DNA of 64,000 bases from JAITWN01 sp050486285 (lineage in GTDB: Bacteria; Pseudomonadota; Gammaproteobacteria; SZUA-140). The notes under the pieces were generated by a model that was not told the DNA's origin, searched no databases, and worked only from the letters and a program-made list of their open reading frames with translations. The translations under genes were made by a program, and so were the position numbers. Location of the stretch: positions 1 through 64,000 of the forward strand of contig JBJHCZ010000014.1 in the NCBI GenBank assembly GCA_050486285.1. Direction: 5' to 3'. Positions 15,248 to 26,796 of the stretch are shown one piece after another (the stretch's first letter is position 1; each line of letters starts with the position of its first letter).

Positions 15248-15751
15248 ATGGCCCTGTTACCCGTCCTGCATTACCCAGACCCCCGGCTCCGGCGCAAGGC
15301 AGAGCCGGTCGGGCAGGTCGACGACGCCCTGCGCAAGCTCGTCGACGACATGTTCGAGACCATGTACGAGGCCCCCGGCATCGGCCTCGCCGCGGTCCAG
15401 GTCGACGTCTGCAAGCGATTGATCGTAGTGGATATAAGCGAGGATCGTACAGCGCCGATCTGCCTCATCAACCCGGTGATCGAAGACGCGGCCGGGCATC
15501 AGAAGACGGACGAGGGCTGCCTGTCGGTCCCCGGCGTGTACGAGCCGGTCGAGCGCGCCGGGCGTATCCGGGTCCGGGCGCTGGACCGCGACGGCAAGCC
15601 CCTCGAGCTCGAGGCCGACGGTCTGCTCGCGGTCTGCATCCAGCACGAGGTCGACCACCTCGACGGCAAGCTGTTCGTCGACTACCTGACCGAGATCAAG
15701 CGCCAGCGGATTCGCAAGAAGCTCGAAAAGCGCCGGCTGCGGACGATGTGA
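15248..15751 (+). CDS. def: Peptide deformylase
   Basis: This 167-residue metalloenzyme removes the formyl group from nascent proteins. All three motifs are present: GIGLAAVQV (near 45), EGCLSVPG (near 90) with the metal-binding Cys, and HEVDH (near 133) with two His ligands and the catalytic Glu. It is first in the def-fmt-rsmB operon and diverges from the LysM gene. Its TGA overlaps the fmt ATG by one base. Confidence 0.97.
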   Translation: MALLPVLHYPDPRLRRKAEPVGQVDDALRKLVDDMFETMYEAPGIGLAAVQVDVCKRLIVVDISEDRTAPICLINPVIEDAAGHQKTDEGCLSVPGVYEPVERAGRIRVRALDRDGKPLELEADGLLAVCIQHEVDHLDGKLFVDYLTEIKRQRIRKKLEKRRLRTM

Positions 15752-16704
15752 TGACGGACAGCCGGGCGAGCGGCCTGCGCATCGTGTTTGCCGGCACCCC
15801 GGAATTCGCCGCGGTGGCGCTCGAGGCGTTGATCAAAGGCGGCGATGTCCCGGTGGCCGTGCTGACCCAGCCGGACCGTCCCGCCGGCCGCGGCCGGCGA
15901 CTGCGCCCGTCGCCGGTCAAGGCGCTGGCCGAGCGCCACGGCATCGAAGTGCTGCAGCCGAGTTCCCTGAAGAAGCCCGATATCCAGGCGTCCCTGCGCG
16001 CGCTCGCGCCGGACCTGCTGGTCGTCGTCGCCTACGGGCTGATCCTGCCGCGCGCGGTACTCGACATCCCCCGTCATGGCTGCCTCAACATCCATGCATC
16101 GCTGTTGCCGCGCTGGCGCGGCGCGGCGCCGATCCAGCGCGCGATCCTTGCCGGCGATCGCGAGACCGGCATCACGATCATGCAGATGGACGAGGGTCTC
16201 GACACCGGCGCGATGCTCGAACGCCGCGCATGCGAGATCCGCGATGACGACACCGCCGGCAGCCTGCATGATCGCCTGGCCAGACTCGGCGCCGATGCGC
16301 TCGATGCGGTGCTCGCGCGCATCGGCGGCGGGGCGCTGCGCGCCGAACCCCAGGACGATCGCCTTGCGACCTATGCCGGCAAGCTCGACAAGGCCGAGGC
16401 TGCACTCGACTGGCACGAGTCCGCCGAAATGCTCGCGCGCAAGGTGCGCGCCTTCGACCCCTGGCCGGTCGCAACCACGACGCTCGGCGACTACGGGCGC
16501 GTCCGCGTCTGGCGCGCGCGGGCGCTGCCCGAGAGCAGCGCTGCGCCGTCCGGGACGATCCTGCGCGCGACGCGCGACGGCATCGATATCGCGACCGCCG
16601 AAGGCGTCCTGCGCCTGCTCGAGATCCAGCTGGCCGGCGGCCGCCGCGTCGCGGTCGGCGATTTTCTGAACGCGCACCCGCTCGCGGCGACCGGCACGCG
16701 CTGA
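15751..16704 (+). CDS. fmt: Methionyl-tRNA formyltransferase
   Basis: This 317-residue enzyme formylates initiator Met-tRNA using 10-formyl-THF. The formyltransferase core starts 'LRIVFAGTPEFAAVALEALI' and includes the catalytic segment 'NIHASLLPRWRGAAPIQRAI' (Asn/His) and 'MDEGLDTGAML'. The C-terminal OB-fold spans about 210-310. The start at 15751 overlaps def (TGATG), which ties the two opposing steps of N-terminal formylation into one operon. Confidence 0.97.
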   Translation: MTDSRASGLRIVFAGTPEFAAVALEALIKGGDVPVAVLTQPDRPAGRGRRLRPSPVKALAERHGIEVLQPSSLKKPDIQASLRALAPDLLVVVAYGLILPRAVLDIPRHGCLNIHASLLPRWRGAAPIQRAILAGDRETGITIMQMDEGLDTGAMLERRACEIRDDDTAGSLHDRLARLGADALDAVLARIGGGALRAEPQDDRLATYAGKLDKAEAALDWHESAEMLARKVRAFDPWPVATTTLGDYGRVRVWRARALPESSAAPSGTILRATRDGIDIATAEGVLRLLEIQLAGGRRVAVGDFLNAHPLAATGTR

Positions 16705-16707
16705 GCG

Positions 16708-18036
16708 ATGGATGCGCGCGGCGCCGCGGCGCGGATCCTGGCCCGGGTGTTCGATGAGGGTCGCTCGCTCGCCGCCGCGCTGCCGCCGGTGCTCGCCGAG
16801 CTCGACGATGCGCGTGACCGCGCGCTGGCGCAGGATCTCTGTTACGGCGTGCTGCGCGGCTGGCCGCGGCTCGACGCGATCGCGGTGCGCCTGTTGCGCA
16901 AGCCGCTCGCGCCGCGCGATCAGGATGTGCATTGCCTGATCCTGGCCGGACTCTATCAACTGATCGAGACGCGGATTCCGCCCCATGCCGCCGTCGCCGG
17001 CACCGTCGAGTCGACCGCGACGCTCGGCAAACCGTGGGCGCGCGGCCTCGTCAACGCAGTGCTCAGGCGCTTTCAGCGCGAGGGGCAGGCGATCGCTGCG
17101 GCGGTCGATGCCGACGACGCGAACGCGCTCGCGCACCCGCGCTGGTTGCTCGATCGCCTCCGCGCCGACTGGCCGGAGGACTGGCGCGCGATCGCCGCCG
17201 CGAACAACGCCCGCCCGCCGATGTGGCTGCGCGTCAACCTCGCGCGGACGACTCGCGACGACTACCTCGCCGAACTCAGGCAGGACGGCATCGACGCAAG
17301 GCCGTCGGCGCAGGCCGCATCGGCGCTCTGTCTCGCGCAGCCGGTCGATATCGCGCGCCTGCCCGGTTTCGCCGACGGTCGGATCTCGGTGCAGGATGCC
17401 GCGGGACAGCTTGCCGCCGGACTGCTCGAACTGCGACCGGGTCAGCGCGTGCTCGATCTGTGCGCGGCGCCGGGGGGCAAGACCTGTCATATGCTCGAGA
17501 CCGAGCCCGGGCTCGCGGGGGTCGTCGCGGTCGATCACGACGCCGCCCGACTCGAGCGGGTCGGCGAGAACCTCCGCCGACTCGGGCTTGCCGCCGATCT
17601 CATCTGCGCCGATGCGACGGCGGATACCGTCTCGTGGTGGAATGGCGAGGCATTCGATCGTATCCTGCTCGATGCGCCGTGCTCGGCGACCGGCGTGATC
17701 CGCCGCCATCCGGATATCAAACGGCTGCGGCGGGCCGGGGATCTCGAGGCGCTCGCAAGGACCCAGGCGCGCCTGCTCGATGCCGCGTGGTCGATGCTCG
17801 CCGCCGACGGGGTGCTCTTGTATGCAACATGCTCTATTATTCATACCGAGAATGATGAGCAGATACGCCGATTCCTCGCCCGGCATCACGATGCGCGGGC
17901 GGACGCCCTCGATGTCGGCTGGGGTCGTCCCGTCGCGCCCGGTCGCCAGATCCTGCCCAGCGAGGACGGCATGGACGGCTTCTTTTATGCTCGCTTGCGC
18001 CGCGCAAGCCGCGGCAATGACAGGACGATGACGTGA
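16708..18036 (+). CDS. rsmB: 16S rRNA m5C967 methyltransferase
   Basis: This 442-residue protein has an N-terminal NusB-like domain (1-130). The SAM-dependent catalytic domain carries 'VLDLCAAPGGKTCHML', the DAPCSATG motif with one catalytic Cys, and a second Cys in 'LYATCSI'. It methylates C967 of 16S rRNA. It starts 3 bases after fmt and overlaps the next gene by 4 nt (GTGA). Confidence 0.96.
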   Translation: MDARGAAARILARVFDEGRSLAAALPPVLAELDDARDRALAQDLCYGVLRGWPRLDAIAVRLLRKPLAPRDQDVHCLILAGLYQLIETRIPPHAAVAGTVESTATLGKPWARGLVNAVLRRFQREGQAIAAAVDADDANALAHPRWLLDRLRADWPEDWRAIAAANNARPPMWLRVNLARTTRDDYLAELRQDGIDARPSAQAASALCLAQPVDIARLPGFADGRISVQDAAGQLAAGLLELRPGQRVLDLCAAPGGKTCHMLETEPGLAGVVAVDHDAARLERVGENLRRLGLAADLICADATADTVSWWNGEAFDRILLDAPCSATGVIRRHPDIKRLRRAGDLEALARTQARLLDAAWSMLAADGVLLYATCSIIHTENDEQIRRFLARHHDARADALDVGWGRPVAPGRQILPSEDGMDGFFYARLRRASRGNDRTMT

Positions 18037-18614
18037 GCGCCGCGCACTGGTTCCGGACCGGATTGTTCATGGTGGCGGCCTCGCTCACGGCGCCGGCCTC
18101 GGCCGAGGACGCGGCAGGCGTCGCCGTGGATCCCGGCATCCATATCCTCGACGTGAGTTCGTCGCCGCGCGACGAGGTCCATTATCTCGGCGCCCGCATC
18201 GACTATGTATTCAGCGCGCAGATCATCGAGGCGATCGAGGAGGGCGTGCCGCTGACCGTCGTGCTCGCGATCGAGATCGTTCGTGAGCGCCCGTGGCTGT
18301 GGAACGAAAAGGTCGCCTCGCTCGAGCAGCGCTACCAGCTCAGCTACCATGCGCTGACCCGCCAGTATGTCGTGCGCAACGTCAACATCGGCAGCCAGAA
18401 CAACTATCCGGGTTTCATCGAGGCGCTGTCGGCGCTGGGGACGATCAGCAGCCTGCCGCTTATCGATGCGAATCTGCTGCAATCCGGGCAGCGCTATCTC
18501 GGTCGCCTGCAGGCGCGGGTCGACACCAGCGAGCTGCCTGCGCCGCTGCGGCTGCTCGCGCTGGTCTCTGCGGACTGGCGTCTCGCCAGCGAGTGGCATG
18601 AATGGCCGCTCTGA
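18033..18614 (+). CDS. Exported DUF4390 protein
   Basis: This 193-residue protein has a signal peptide (about 1-25, ending ASAEDA). A beta-rich domain follows: 'DYVFSAQIIEAIEEGVPLTVVLAIEI', 'LEQRYQLSYHALTRQYVVRNVN'. This is DUF4390, which commonly sits between rsmB and ntrY in gammaproteobacteria and whose function is unknown. It may be a periplasmic partner of the sensor kinase that follows with a 13-nt overlap. GTG start. Confidence 0.88.
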   Translation: MSAAHWFRTGLFMVAASLTAPASAEDAAGVAVDPGIHILDVSSSPRDEVHYLGARIDYVFSAQIIEAIEEGVPLTVVLAIEIVRERPWLWNEKVASLEQRYQLSYHALTRQYVVRNVNIGSQNNYPGFIEALSALGTISSLPLIDANLLQSGQRYLGRLQARVDTSELPAPLRLLALVSADWRLASEWHEWPL

Positions 18615-20859
18615 GCCTGAACCGGCTCACCAGCGGCGTCCTGCCGATCGTCGCGCTGTCGGTGCTGCTGCTGACGTCGCTGTACCTGATGGGCGTCGCG
18701 ACCCGCAACACCGAGGAGTTCGGTCGCCTCTATCTGGTGCTGTTGCTGGTCAACCTGCTCGGCCTCGTCACCCTGGTCGTGCTGATCGCCGCGAACCTGA
18801 CGCGGCTGGTGCGCAACTATCGCAGCGGCGCGGCGGGCTCGCGGTTGACGGTCCGCCTGCTGCTGAGCTTCGTGATCCTCGCGCTCGCGCCGGTGTCGGT
18901 GGTCTATTACTTCTCGATCGATTTCATCCAGCGCGGCATCGACAGCTGGTTCGACGTCCACATCGAACAGGCCTTCGACGATGCGCTGGAGCTGAGCCGC
19001 GTATCGCTCGACGACCGCAAGCGCGAGTATCTGCGCCGCACCAACCAGATCGGCAGCACACTGTCGCTGATGCCGTCCGGGCAGGCGGCGATCATGCTCA
19101 ACGACCTGCGCGTGCAGAACGATGCGCACGAGCTGACGCTGCTGCGCCCGAACGGCCACATCGTCGCGTTCAGCAGCGCCAATCCGCTCGCGATCCTGCC
19201 GATGCTGCCGTCCGAGGCGGTGCTGCGCCAGGTGCGCCAGGGCACGACCTATGTCGGGCTGGATCCGGTCGGCGACTTCGATCTGTACATACGCATCGTG
19301 CTCGAGCTGCCGGTGATGAGTCCGGTCGAGGATTCGCGCGTCCTGCAGGCGCTGTACCCGGTGTCCGGTCACATGACCGCACTGGCCGACAGCGTCGACG
19401 ACGCCGCGACGCGCTACAAGCAACTCGCGTTTCTGCGCGGGCCGCTGAAATACAGCTTCATGCTGACGCTGTCGCTGGTGCTGATGCTGAGCCTGCTGTG
19501 CGCGGTGTGGGCGGCGTTCGTCTCCGCACGGCGACTGGTCGCGCCGATTCGCGTGCTCGCGATCGGTACCCGCGCGGTCGCCTCCGGCGACTATGACCGC
19601 CAGTTGCCGCAGCATTCGACCGATGAACTGGGCTTTCTCGTCAAGTCGTTCAATGACATGACGCGCAGGCTCGCAGCCGCGCGCGACGCGGCGGCGCAGA
19701 GCCAGCAGCAGGCCGAGAGCGAGCGCGCCTATCTGCAGGCGGTGCTCGGTCGGCTGTCATCGGGCGTGCTGACGCTCGACCGCCATCGCATCATCCGCAC
19801 CGCCAACCTCGCCGCCGGGCAGATCCTCGGCGTCAGCCTGCGCCAGTACATCGGCAAGCCGCTGGTTGCGGTCGGCAATGATCACCGCCACCTGAAGCCG
19901 CTGCTGGACGCGATCCGGCCGCAACTGACGGCCAGTGCCGATGACTGGCGGCAGGAGGTCGTGATCTACGGTCCGGGCGGTCGCCAGGTGCTGATGTGCG
20001 GCGGCGTCACCCTGACCGGCGGCGAGCATGAATGGGGCGGTCATGTGCTGGTCGTCGATGACGTGACCGCGCTGGTGCAGGCGCAGCGCGACGCCGCCTG
20101 GGGCGAGGTCGCGCGCCGTCTCGCCCACGAGATCAAGAATCCGCTGACGCCGATCCGGCTGTCGGCGGAACGCCTGCGGCACAAGTATCTCAAGGGCATG
20201 AAGCTCGAGGACGCCGATGTCCTCGACCGCTCGACCCATACGATCGTCGAGCAGGTCGAGGTCATGAAGGAGATGGTCAAGGCCTTCGCCGAATATGCGC
20301 GGGTGCCGAAACTGCGTCTGCAGTCGCAGGATCTGAACCGGATCATCGACGAGGTGCTCGATCTCTACCGCGGCGAGGGCGCCCGCGCCCGCTTCCTGAC
20401 TGAGCTCGATTCCGGCCTGCCGCGCCTGCGCGTGGACTCCGGCCGGATTCGCCAATTGCTCCATAACCTGATAAAAAACTCGCTGGAGGCGGCGCAGCCC
20501 GGCAGGGATTGCGTGATTGCGATCCGAACCGCCGCCCTGGTCGAGGCCGGCATCAAGACGGTCGAGTTGCGCATCGAGGACAACGGCCCCGGACTCCCCC
20601 CGGACATGCTCGGTCGTTTCTTCGAGCCGTACATCACGACCAAGCGCAAGGGCAGCGGCCTCGGTCTCGCGATCGTCAAGAAGATCGTCGAGGAACACGG
20701 TGGCAGCGTGCGGGCCGAGAACTCGGATCATGGCGGCGCGCTGATCATCCTGCGCTTTCCGGTCGATACGGTGCAGGACGCCGGCGCCGACCCGGCTGCC
20801 AATGCGGATGACGCCGATGACGGCGGAGAGTGGAAGCAGGGCTATACAAGGAAGGCGGA

Positions 20860-20863
<4 letters not shown>
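18602..20863 (+). CDS. ntrY: NtrY-type sensor histidine kinase
   Basis: This 753-residue membrane kinase has several N-terminal transmembrane helices (about 10-30, 42-62, 86-106) and a periplasmic part, then another helix near 285-305. A HAMP domain (about 307-360), a PAS domain (about 375-480) and a HisKA domain with phospho-acceptor H509 in 'LAHEIKNPLTPIRLSAERL' follow. The HATPase domain has 'LHNLIKNSLEAA' and 'KGSGLGLAIVKKIV'. It phosphorylates the response regulator encoded by the overlapping next gene. NtrYX systems respond to nitrogen status, redox or cell-envelope cues; the signal here is unknown. Confidence 0.92.
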
Positions 20864-22221
<1,358 letters not shown>

Positions 22222-22225
22222 CGCG

Positions 22226-23599
22226 ATGAAGATCATCATACTCGGCGCGGGTCAGGTCGGCGCCTCGGTCGCTGAAAATCTCGCGCGCGAGGCCAACGAC
22301 ATCACCGTCGTCGACATAGAGCCGAAGCGCCTGCAGGACCTGCAGGATCGTTTCGACCTGCGCACCGTACTCGGCCGGGCCTCGCATCCGGAGGTGCTGC
22401 GCCGCGCCGGCGCCGACGACGCCGACATGGTCATTGCGGTGACCAGCAGCGACGAGACCAACATGGTCGCCTGCCAGGTCGCTTTTACGCTGTTCCATAC
22501 CCCGACCAAGATCGCGCGCGTGCGCGCGCGGGATTATCTCGCGTATTCCCAGTTGTTCACCCAGGAAGCGCTGCCGATCGACATGCTGATCAGCCCGGAA
22601 CAGGTCGTCATCGACCAGATCCAGAGGCTGATCGAGTATCCGGGCGCGCTGCAGGTACTCGATTTCGCCAACGGCCGCGTGCGCCTGGTCGCAGTGCGCG
22701 CGCTCTACGGCGGCATGCTGGTCGGCCACGAGTTGCGCGAGCTGAGCCAGCACATGCCGGGCATCAAGACCCGCGTCGCCGCGATCTTCCGCCGCGGCGC
22801 GCCGATCATCCCCCAGGGCGACACCGTCATCGAGGTCGACGACGAGGTCTTCTTCATCGCTGCGTCCGAAGACATCCGCGCGGTGATGGGCGAGCTGCGC
22901 AAGCTCGACAGGGACGTGCGCCGCGTGATCCTGGTCGGCGGCGGCAATATCGGCAAGGGTCTCGCCGAGGCGCTGGAGACCCGCTGCCAGGTCAAGCTGA
23001 TCGAACACAACCAGGCGCGCGTGCAGGAGATCTCCCAGGAGCTGAACCGCACGCTGGTGCTGCATGGCGACGCCGCCGACGAGGAGCTGCTGCTCGAGGA
23101 GAACATCGAGAATACCGACGTATTCTGCGCGGTCACCAACGACGACGAGGCCAACATCCTGTCGGCGATGCTGGCGAAGCGGCTCGGCGCGCGCAAGGTG
23201 ATTTCGCTGATCAATCGCCCGGCCTATGTCGATCTCGTCGAGAGCGGCGAGATCGACATTGCGATCTCCCCGCATCTGTCGACGATCGGCAGCCTGCTGG
23301 CGCATGTGCGCCGCGGCGACGTCGTCGTCGTCCACTCGCTGCGGCGCGGCGCGGCCGAGGCGATTGAAGCCGTCGCCCATGGCGACAGCAAGACGTCCAG
23401 TGTCGTCGGACGGGCGGTCGAGGACATCCGCTTGCCGACCGGCACGACGATCGGCGCGATCGTTCGCGGCGAGGAGGTGATCATGGCCCATCACGACACC
23501 GTCATCGAGGCCGAGGACCATGTCATCCTGTTCCTGGTCGACAAGAAGCGCATCGGCGAGGTCGAGCGCCTGTTCCAGGTCGGCGTCACGTTCTTCTGA
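22226..23599 (+). CDS. trkA: Trk potassium uptake regulator TrkA
   Basis: This 457-residue cytoplasmic gating ring protein is made of two RCK units. Each unit has a Rossmann NAD(H)/ATP-binding site (GAGQVGASVA at 7-16; GGGNIGKGLA near 237) followed by a TrkA_C domain. It gates the TrkH channel encoded 54 bases downstream. Length matches E. coli TrkA (458). Linkage to rsmB and ntrYX is the usual gammaproteobacterial arrangement. Confidence 0.96.
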   Translation: MKIIILGAGQVGASVAENLAREANDITVVDIEPKRLQDLQDRFDLRTVLGRASHPEVLRRAGADDADMVIAVTSSDETNMVACQVAFTLFHTPTKIARVRARDYLAYSQLFTQEALPIDMLISPEQVVIDQIQRLIEYPGALQVLDFANGRVRLVAVRALYGGMLVGHELRELSQHMPGIKTRVAAIFRRGAPIIPQGDTVIEVDDEVFFIAASEDIRAVMGELRKLDRDVRRVILVGGGNIGKGLAEALETRCQVKLIEHNQARVQEISQELNRTLVLHGDAADEELLLEENIENTDVFCAVTNDDEANILSAMLAKRLGARKVISLINRPAYVDLVESGEIDIAISPHLSTIGSLLAHVRRGDVVVVHSLRRGAAEAIEAVAHGDSKTSSVVGRAVEDIRLPTGTTIGAIVRGEEVIMAHHDTVIEAEDHVILFLVDKKRIGEVERLFQVGVTFF

Positions 23600-23653
23600 T
23601 GCGGCGCCTGCGCGCGTGCGATTCCCGGGCGTGAATGCGCGAATGCCGCGCGG

Positions 23654-25108
23654 GTGGCGCTGATGCAGCTGCGCGTCATACAACGCCTCGCCGGTTTCCT
23701 GCTCGCGCTGTTCAGCACCGCGATGCTGCTGCCACTCGCGATCGCATGGGTCCGCGACGAGTCTACCTTCGGTGTGTTTCTGTCCTGCTTCGCGATCACG
23801 CTGACGACCGGTCTCGCCCTGTGGCTGCCGGTGCGCAGACATCGCGCCGAGCTGCGCCTGCGCGACGGCTTCGTCGTCGTCGTTTCCATGTGGACGATGC
23901 TCGCGCTGTTCGGCGCGGCGCCGTTCCTGTTCAGCCCCGGACTGTCGCCGACCGACGCGCTGTTCGAATCGATGTCGGGGCTGACGACGACCGGCGCGAC
24001 CGTGATCACCGGTATCAGCGGGCTGCCGGAGTCCGTGCAGTTCTATCGGCAGCAACTGCAATGGCTCGGCGGCATGGGGATCATCGTCCTCGCCGTCGCG
24101 ATCCTGCCGATGCTCGGTGTCGGCGGCATGCAGCTCTATCGCGCGGAGACGCCGGGGCCGATCAAGGACAACAAGCTGACGCCGCGCATCACCGAGACCG
24201 CCAAGGTCCTCTGGTACCTGTATCTCGGCATCACTGCCGCCTGCGCCGCCGCCTATTGGGCCGCCGGCATGAGCGTCTTCGACGCGATTGCGCACAGCTT
24301 CTCGACCGTCGCGCTCGGCGGCTTCTCGACCCACGACGAGAGCTTCGGTTATTTCAACAACGGCGCGATCGAGCTCGTCGCGGTGGTATTCATGCTGCTC
24401 GCCGGCGCGAATTTCGCGCTGCATTTCCTCGCCTGGCGCCGCGTCAGCCTGCGCCCGTATTTCGACGATGCCGAGTTTCGCGCCTACGCGATCATGCTCG
24501 CGATCGTCGCCACGATCACGATTGCCGGAGTTTATGTCAACAGGCTGTTTCCGACGCTCGACCAGGCGGTCTTTCATGGCCTGTTCCAGGCCGTATCGAT
24601 CGCGACGACCGCCGGTTTCACGACCGCCGAGTACAGTTCATGGCCGCCGTTTTTGACCTTGTTGTTGCTGATGGCGAGCTTCGCCGGCGCCTGCGCCGGC
24701 TCGACCGGCGGCGGCCTCAAGGTCATTCGCATCCTGCTGCTGGTCAAGCAGGGCCTGCGCGAGATCCGCCGCCTGATCCATCCGAACGGCTGGTTCCAGG
24801 TCAAGGTCGGCGGCAAGTCTTTGTCCGGCGACGTCATCGACGCGGTGTGGGGCTTCTTCTCGCTGTATATCGCCTGCTTCTGTATCATGTCCCTGCTGCT
24901 CGCGGCGAGCGGTCTCGATCTGATCACCGCGTTCTCCGCGGTCGCGGCCTGCATCAACAACCTCGGCCCCGGCCTCGGCGCGGTTGCCGTCAACTATGCC
25001 GGCATCAACGACTTTGCGAAATGGATCCTGAGTTTTGCGATGCTGCTCGGCCGCCTCGAGATCTTCACGCTGCTGGTGCTGTTCATGCCGGGGTTCTGGA
25101 GAAAGTGA
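23654..25108 (+). CDS. trkH: Trk potassium channel TrkH
   Basis: This membrane protein of about 484 residues has the four-fold M1-P-M2 repeats of the Trk/Ktr/HKT family. Pore-loop segments are visible at 'SMSGLTTTGATVITG', 'FSTVALGGFSTHD', 'VSIATTAGFTTAEY' and 'SAVAACINNLGPGLG', each with the selectivity Gly. It conducts K+ with TrkA as regulator. GTG at 23654 and ATG at 23663 are both possible starts, and neither has a clear ribosome binding site. Confidence 0.95.
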   Translation: MALMQLRVIQRLAGFLLALFSTAMLLPLAIAWVRDESTFGVFLSCFAITLTTGLALWLPVRRHRAELRLRDGFVVVVSMWTMLALFGAAPFLFSPGLSPTDALFESMSGLTTTGATVITGISGLPESVQFYRQQLQWLGGMGIIVLAVAILPMLGVGGMQLYRAETPGPIKDNKLTPRITETAKVLWYLYLGITAACAAAYWAAGMSVFDAIAHSFSTVALGGFSTHDESFGYFNNGAIELVAVVFMLLAGANFALHFLAWRRVSLRPYFDDAEFRAYAIMLAIVATITIAGVYVNRLFPTLDQAVFHGLFQAVSIATTAGFTTAEYSSWPPFLTLLLLMASFAGACAGSTGGGLKVIRILLLVKQGLREIRRLIHPNGWFQVKVGGKSLSGDVIDAVWGFFSLYIACFCIMSLLLAASGLDLITAFSAVAACINNLGPGLGAVAVNYAGINDFAKWILSFAMLLGRLEIFTLLVLFMPGFWRK

Positions 25109-25122
25109 ATACGGGAGACAGG

Positions 25123-25701
25123 ATGGAAGAGCCGCGCAAGCGTTGGGACGAGATCTACAGCAAGGGCCAGGAACTGCCGGCCGCCCCGAGCCGCGTGCTC
25201 GAGGAGAACGCGCACCTGCTGCCCCCGGGCGGCGATGCCCTCGAGATCGCCTGCGGGCTCGCCGGCAATGCCGTCCTGCTCGCGCGCAAGGGCCTTCGCG
25301 TCCGCGCCTGGGACATCTCTCCGGTCGTCGTCGCGCGCATCAATGATCATGCGCGCGCGAACGGTCTGTCGCTGACGGCCGAGGCCCGTGACATGACCGT
25401 GTCCGCGCCGGAGCCCTCGGGTTGCGACGTCATCGTCGTCACGCACTATCTCGAGCGCAGCCTGGTGCCCGCGATCATCGCTGCCCTGCGTCCCGGCGGT
25501 CTCATCTTCTACCAGACCTTCACCCTCAGCAAGGTCTCCTGCAAGGGGCCGTCAAATCCGGATTTCCTGCTCGCCGACGGCGAGTTGCTCGAGTTGTTTT
25601 CCGGGCTGGATCTTCTCGTTTATCGCGAGGAGGGGAGCGCCGGCGATGTCACCCGCGGTCTGCGCGACGAGGCGATGATCGTGGCCCGCAAGCGCGCCTG
25701 A
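25123..25701 (+). CDS. SAM-dependent methyltransferase
   Basis: This 192-residue class I methyltransferase has SAM-binding motif 'ALEIACGLAGNAVLLARKG' (near 40), the acidic loop 'VRAWDIS' (near 62) and 'CDVIVVTHYLERSLVP'. It is TehB-like in size and pattern, and the substrate is unknown. The ATG at 25123 is preceded by GGGAGACAGG, which decides against an upstream in-frame GTG at 25105. It lies 14 bases after trkH. Confidence 0.82.
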   Translation: MEEPRKRWDEIYSKGQELPAAPSRVLEENAHLLPPGGDALEIACGLAGNAVLLARKGLRVRAWDISPVVVARINDHARANGLSLTAEARDMTVSAPEPSGCDVIVVTHYLERSLVPAIIAALRPGGLIFYQTFTLSKVSCKGPSNPDFLLADGELLELFSGLDLLVYREEGSAGDVTRGLRDEAMIVARKRA

Positions 25702-25714
25702 CCCGCGGTACGGT

Positions 25715-26593
25715 TCAATAGAAGGTCTTGCTGCCGTCGGGACGGGTATTGAAGCGCTTGTAGCTCCACTGATACTGCGACGGGATCGTGCGGATGCAGG
25801 CCTCGGCGCTGGCGTTGATCGCCGCGGTGATGTCCTCGATCGACGCCTCCCCGTCGATGTTCGGCACCGGCGCGTAATGGACATGAAACCCGCGTCCGTC
25901 CGGCAGGCGCTCCGCCCAGGTGAAGAATACCGGCGCGCCGGTGCGCTTCACCAGCCGCCCGATCAGCGTCATCGTGTAGGCCGGGATGCCGAAGAAGTCG
26001 GCGAAGATACCGCCGCCCCGGCCGGGCTCCTGGTCCGGCAGGATGCCGACCACCTCGCCCTGTTCCAGCGCGCGATAGAGCGCGCGCACGCCGGCCGCAT
26101 TGGCCGGCACCAGGCGGGCGCCGGCGCGCTCGCGCGCCTGCTGCATGAACTCATCGAGTTCGCGGATCCGCGGCGGACGATACAGGCTGGTCATCGTGTA
26201 CAGCGACGAACAGTACAGTCCGGTCATCTCCCAGTTGCCGAGATGCGGCGATGCCAGCACCACGCCGCGGCCCTGCGCGAGGGCCGCATCGACGGCCTCG
26301 CGCCCGCGGTCGCCGTTGACGAGGGCGAGCGCCCGCGCCCGCGGCCAGTACCACAGCGCCCCCATCTCGGTGGCGGTCATGCCGGTCTCCACCAGCGAGC
26401 GGTCGGCGAGACGGCGTCGCTCCCGGGCCGGGAGTTCGGGCAGGCAGGCATCGAGGTTGCGGCGCGTGACCGCGCGTGCCCGGTTCGGTATCAGCGTCAG
26501 CAGGCGGCCGAGGGTCGCGCCGACCCCCTGCGCGCCGCGCAGGGGCAACCGGGCGCAAAAACGCAGGAACAGTTTCAGCAGCGCGCCGCGCAT
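25715..26593 (-). CDS. Lipid A biosynthesis-type acyltransferase
   Basis: From the ATG at 26593 the protein is 292 residues. It has an N-terminal hydrophobic anchor ('MRGALLKLFLRFCARLPLRG') and the acyltransferase signature HLGNWE (an HX4E motif) followed by 'GILPDQEPGRGGGIFADFFG'. This is the LpxL/LpxM/HtrB family, which adds secondary acyl chains to lipid A at the inner membrane. The longer frame from 26680 is unlikely because it has no anchor before residue 30. It diverges from metH. Confidence 0.88.
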   Translation of the reverse strand: MRGALLKLFLRFCARLPLRGAQGVGATLGRLLTLIPNRARAVTRRNLDACLPELPARERRRLADRSLVETGMTATEMGALWYWPRARALALVNGDRGREAVDAALAQGRGVVLASPHLGNWEMTGLYCSSLYTMTSLYRPPRIRELDEFMQQARERAGARLVPANAAGVRALYRALEQGEVVGILPDQEPGRGGGIFADFFGIPAYTMTLIGRLVKRTGAPVFFTWAERLPDGRGFHVHYAPVPNIDGEASIEDITAAINASAEACIRTIPSQYQWSYKRFNTRPDGSKTFY

Positions 26594-26646
26594 CGGAAAT
26601 TTTTCGGAGACAATGTTAAAATGCCCGGGTTCAGACAAATCCGCAT

Positions 26647-26669
26647 TATCACACGGTCCGTGTGTGATA
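26647..26669. promoter_or_regulatory. Inverted repeat between acyltransferase and metH
   Basis: TATCACAC (26647-26654) and GTGTGATA (26662-26669) form an 8-bp inverted repeat with a 7-base spacer. It lies 54 bases before the acyltransferase start and 128 bases before metH. It could be a regulator site for either divergent promoter. No riboswitch-like folding is evident. Confidence 0.4.
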
Positions 26670-26796
26670 GGCACAGCCATGCGTCAGTCGGAGTGACCGG
26701 ATTCTACCGGGTGATCCGCTTCGTGTCCCAGGAAATTCCCCAATCAGGGATTGGCCCCGCCCGTGCCCGGACCGTTCGACTCGGGGTTATACGCTT

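Noticed and set aside
15682..17889. 735-codon minus-strand frame antisense to fmt and rsmB
   Set aside because: Low-information composition; both sense genes are certain.
26681..26796. Cobalamin or SAH riboswitch before metH
   Set aside because: The leader is only about 116 bases and I see none of the conserved riboswitch core segments. Only a simple inverted repeat is present.
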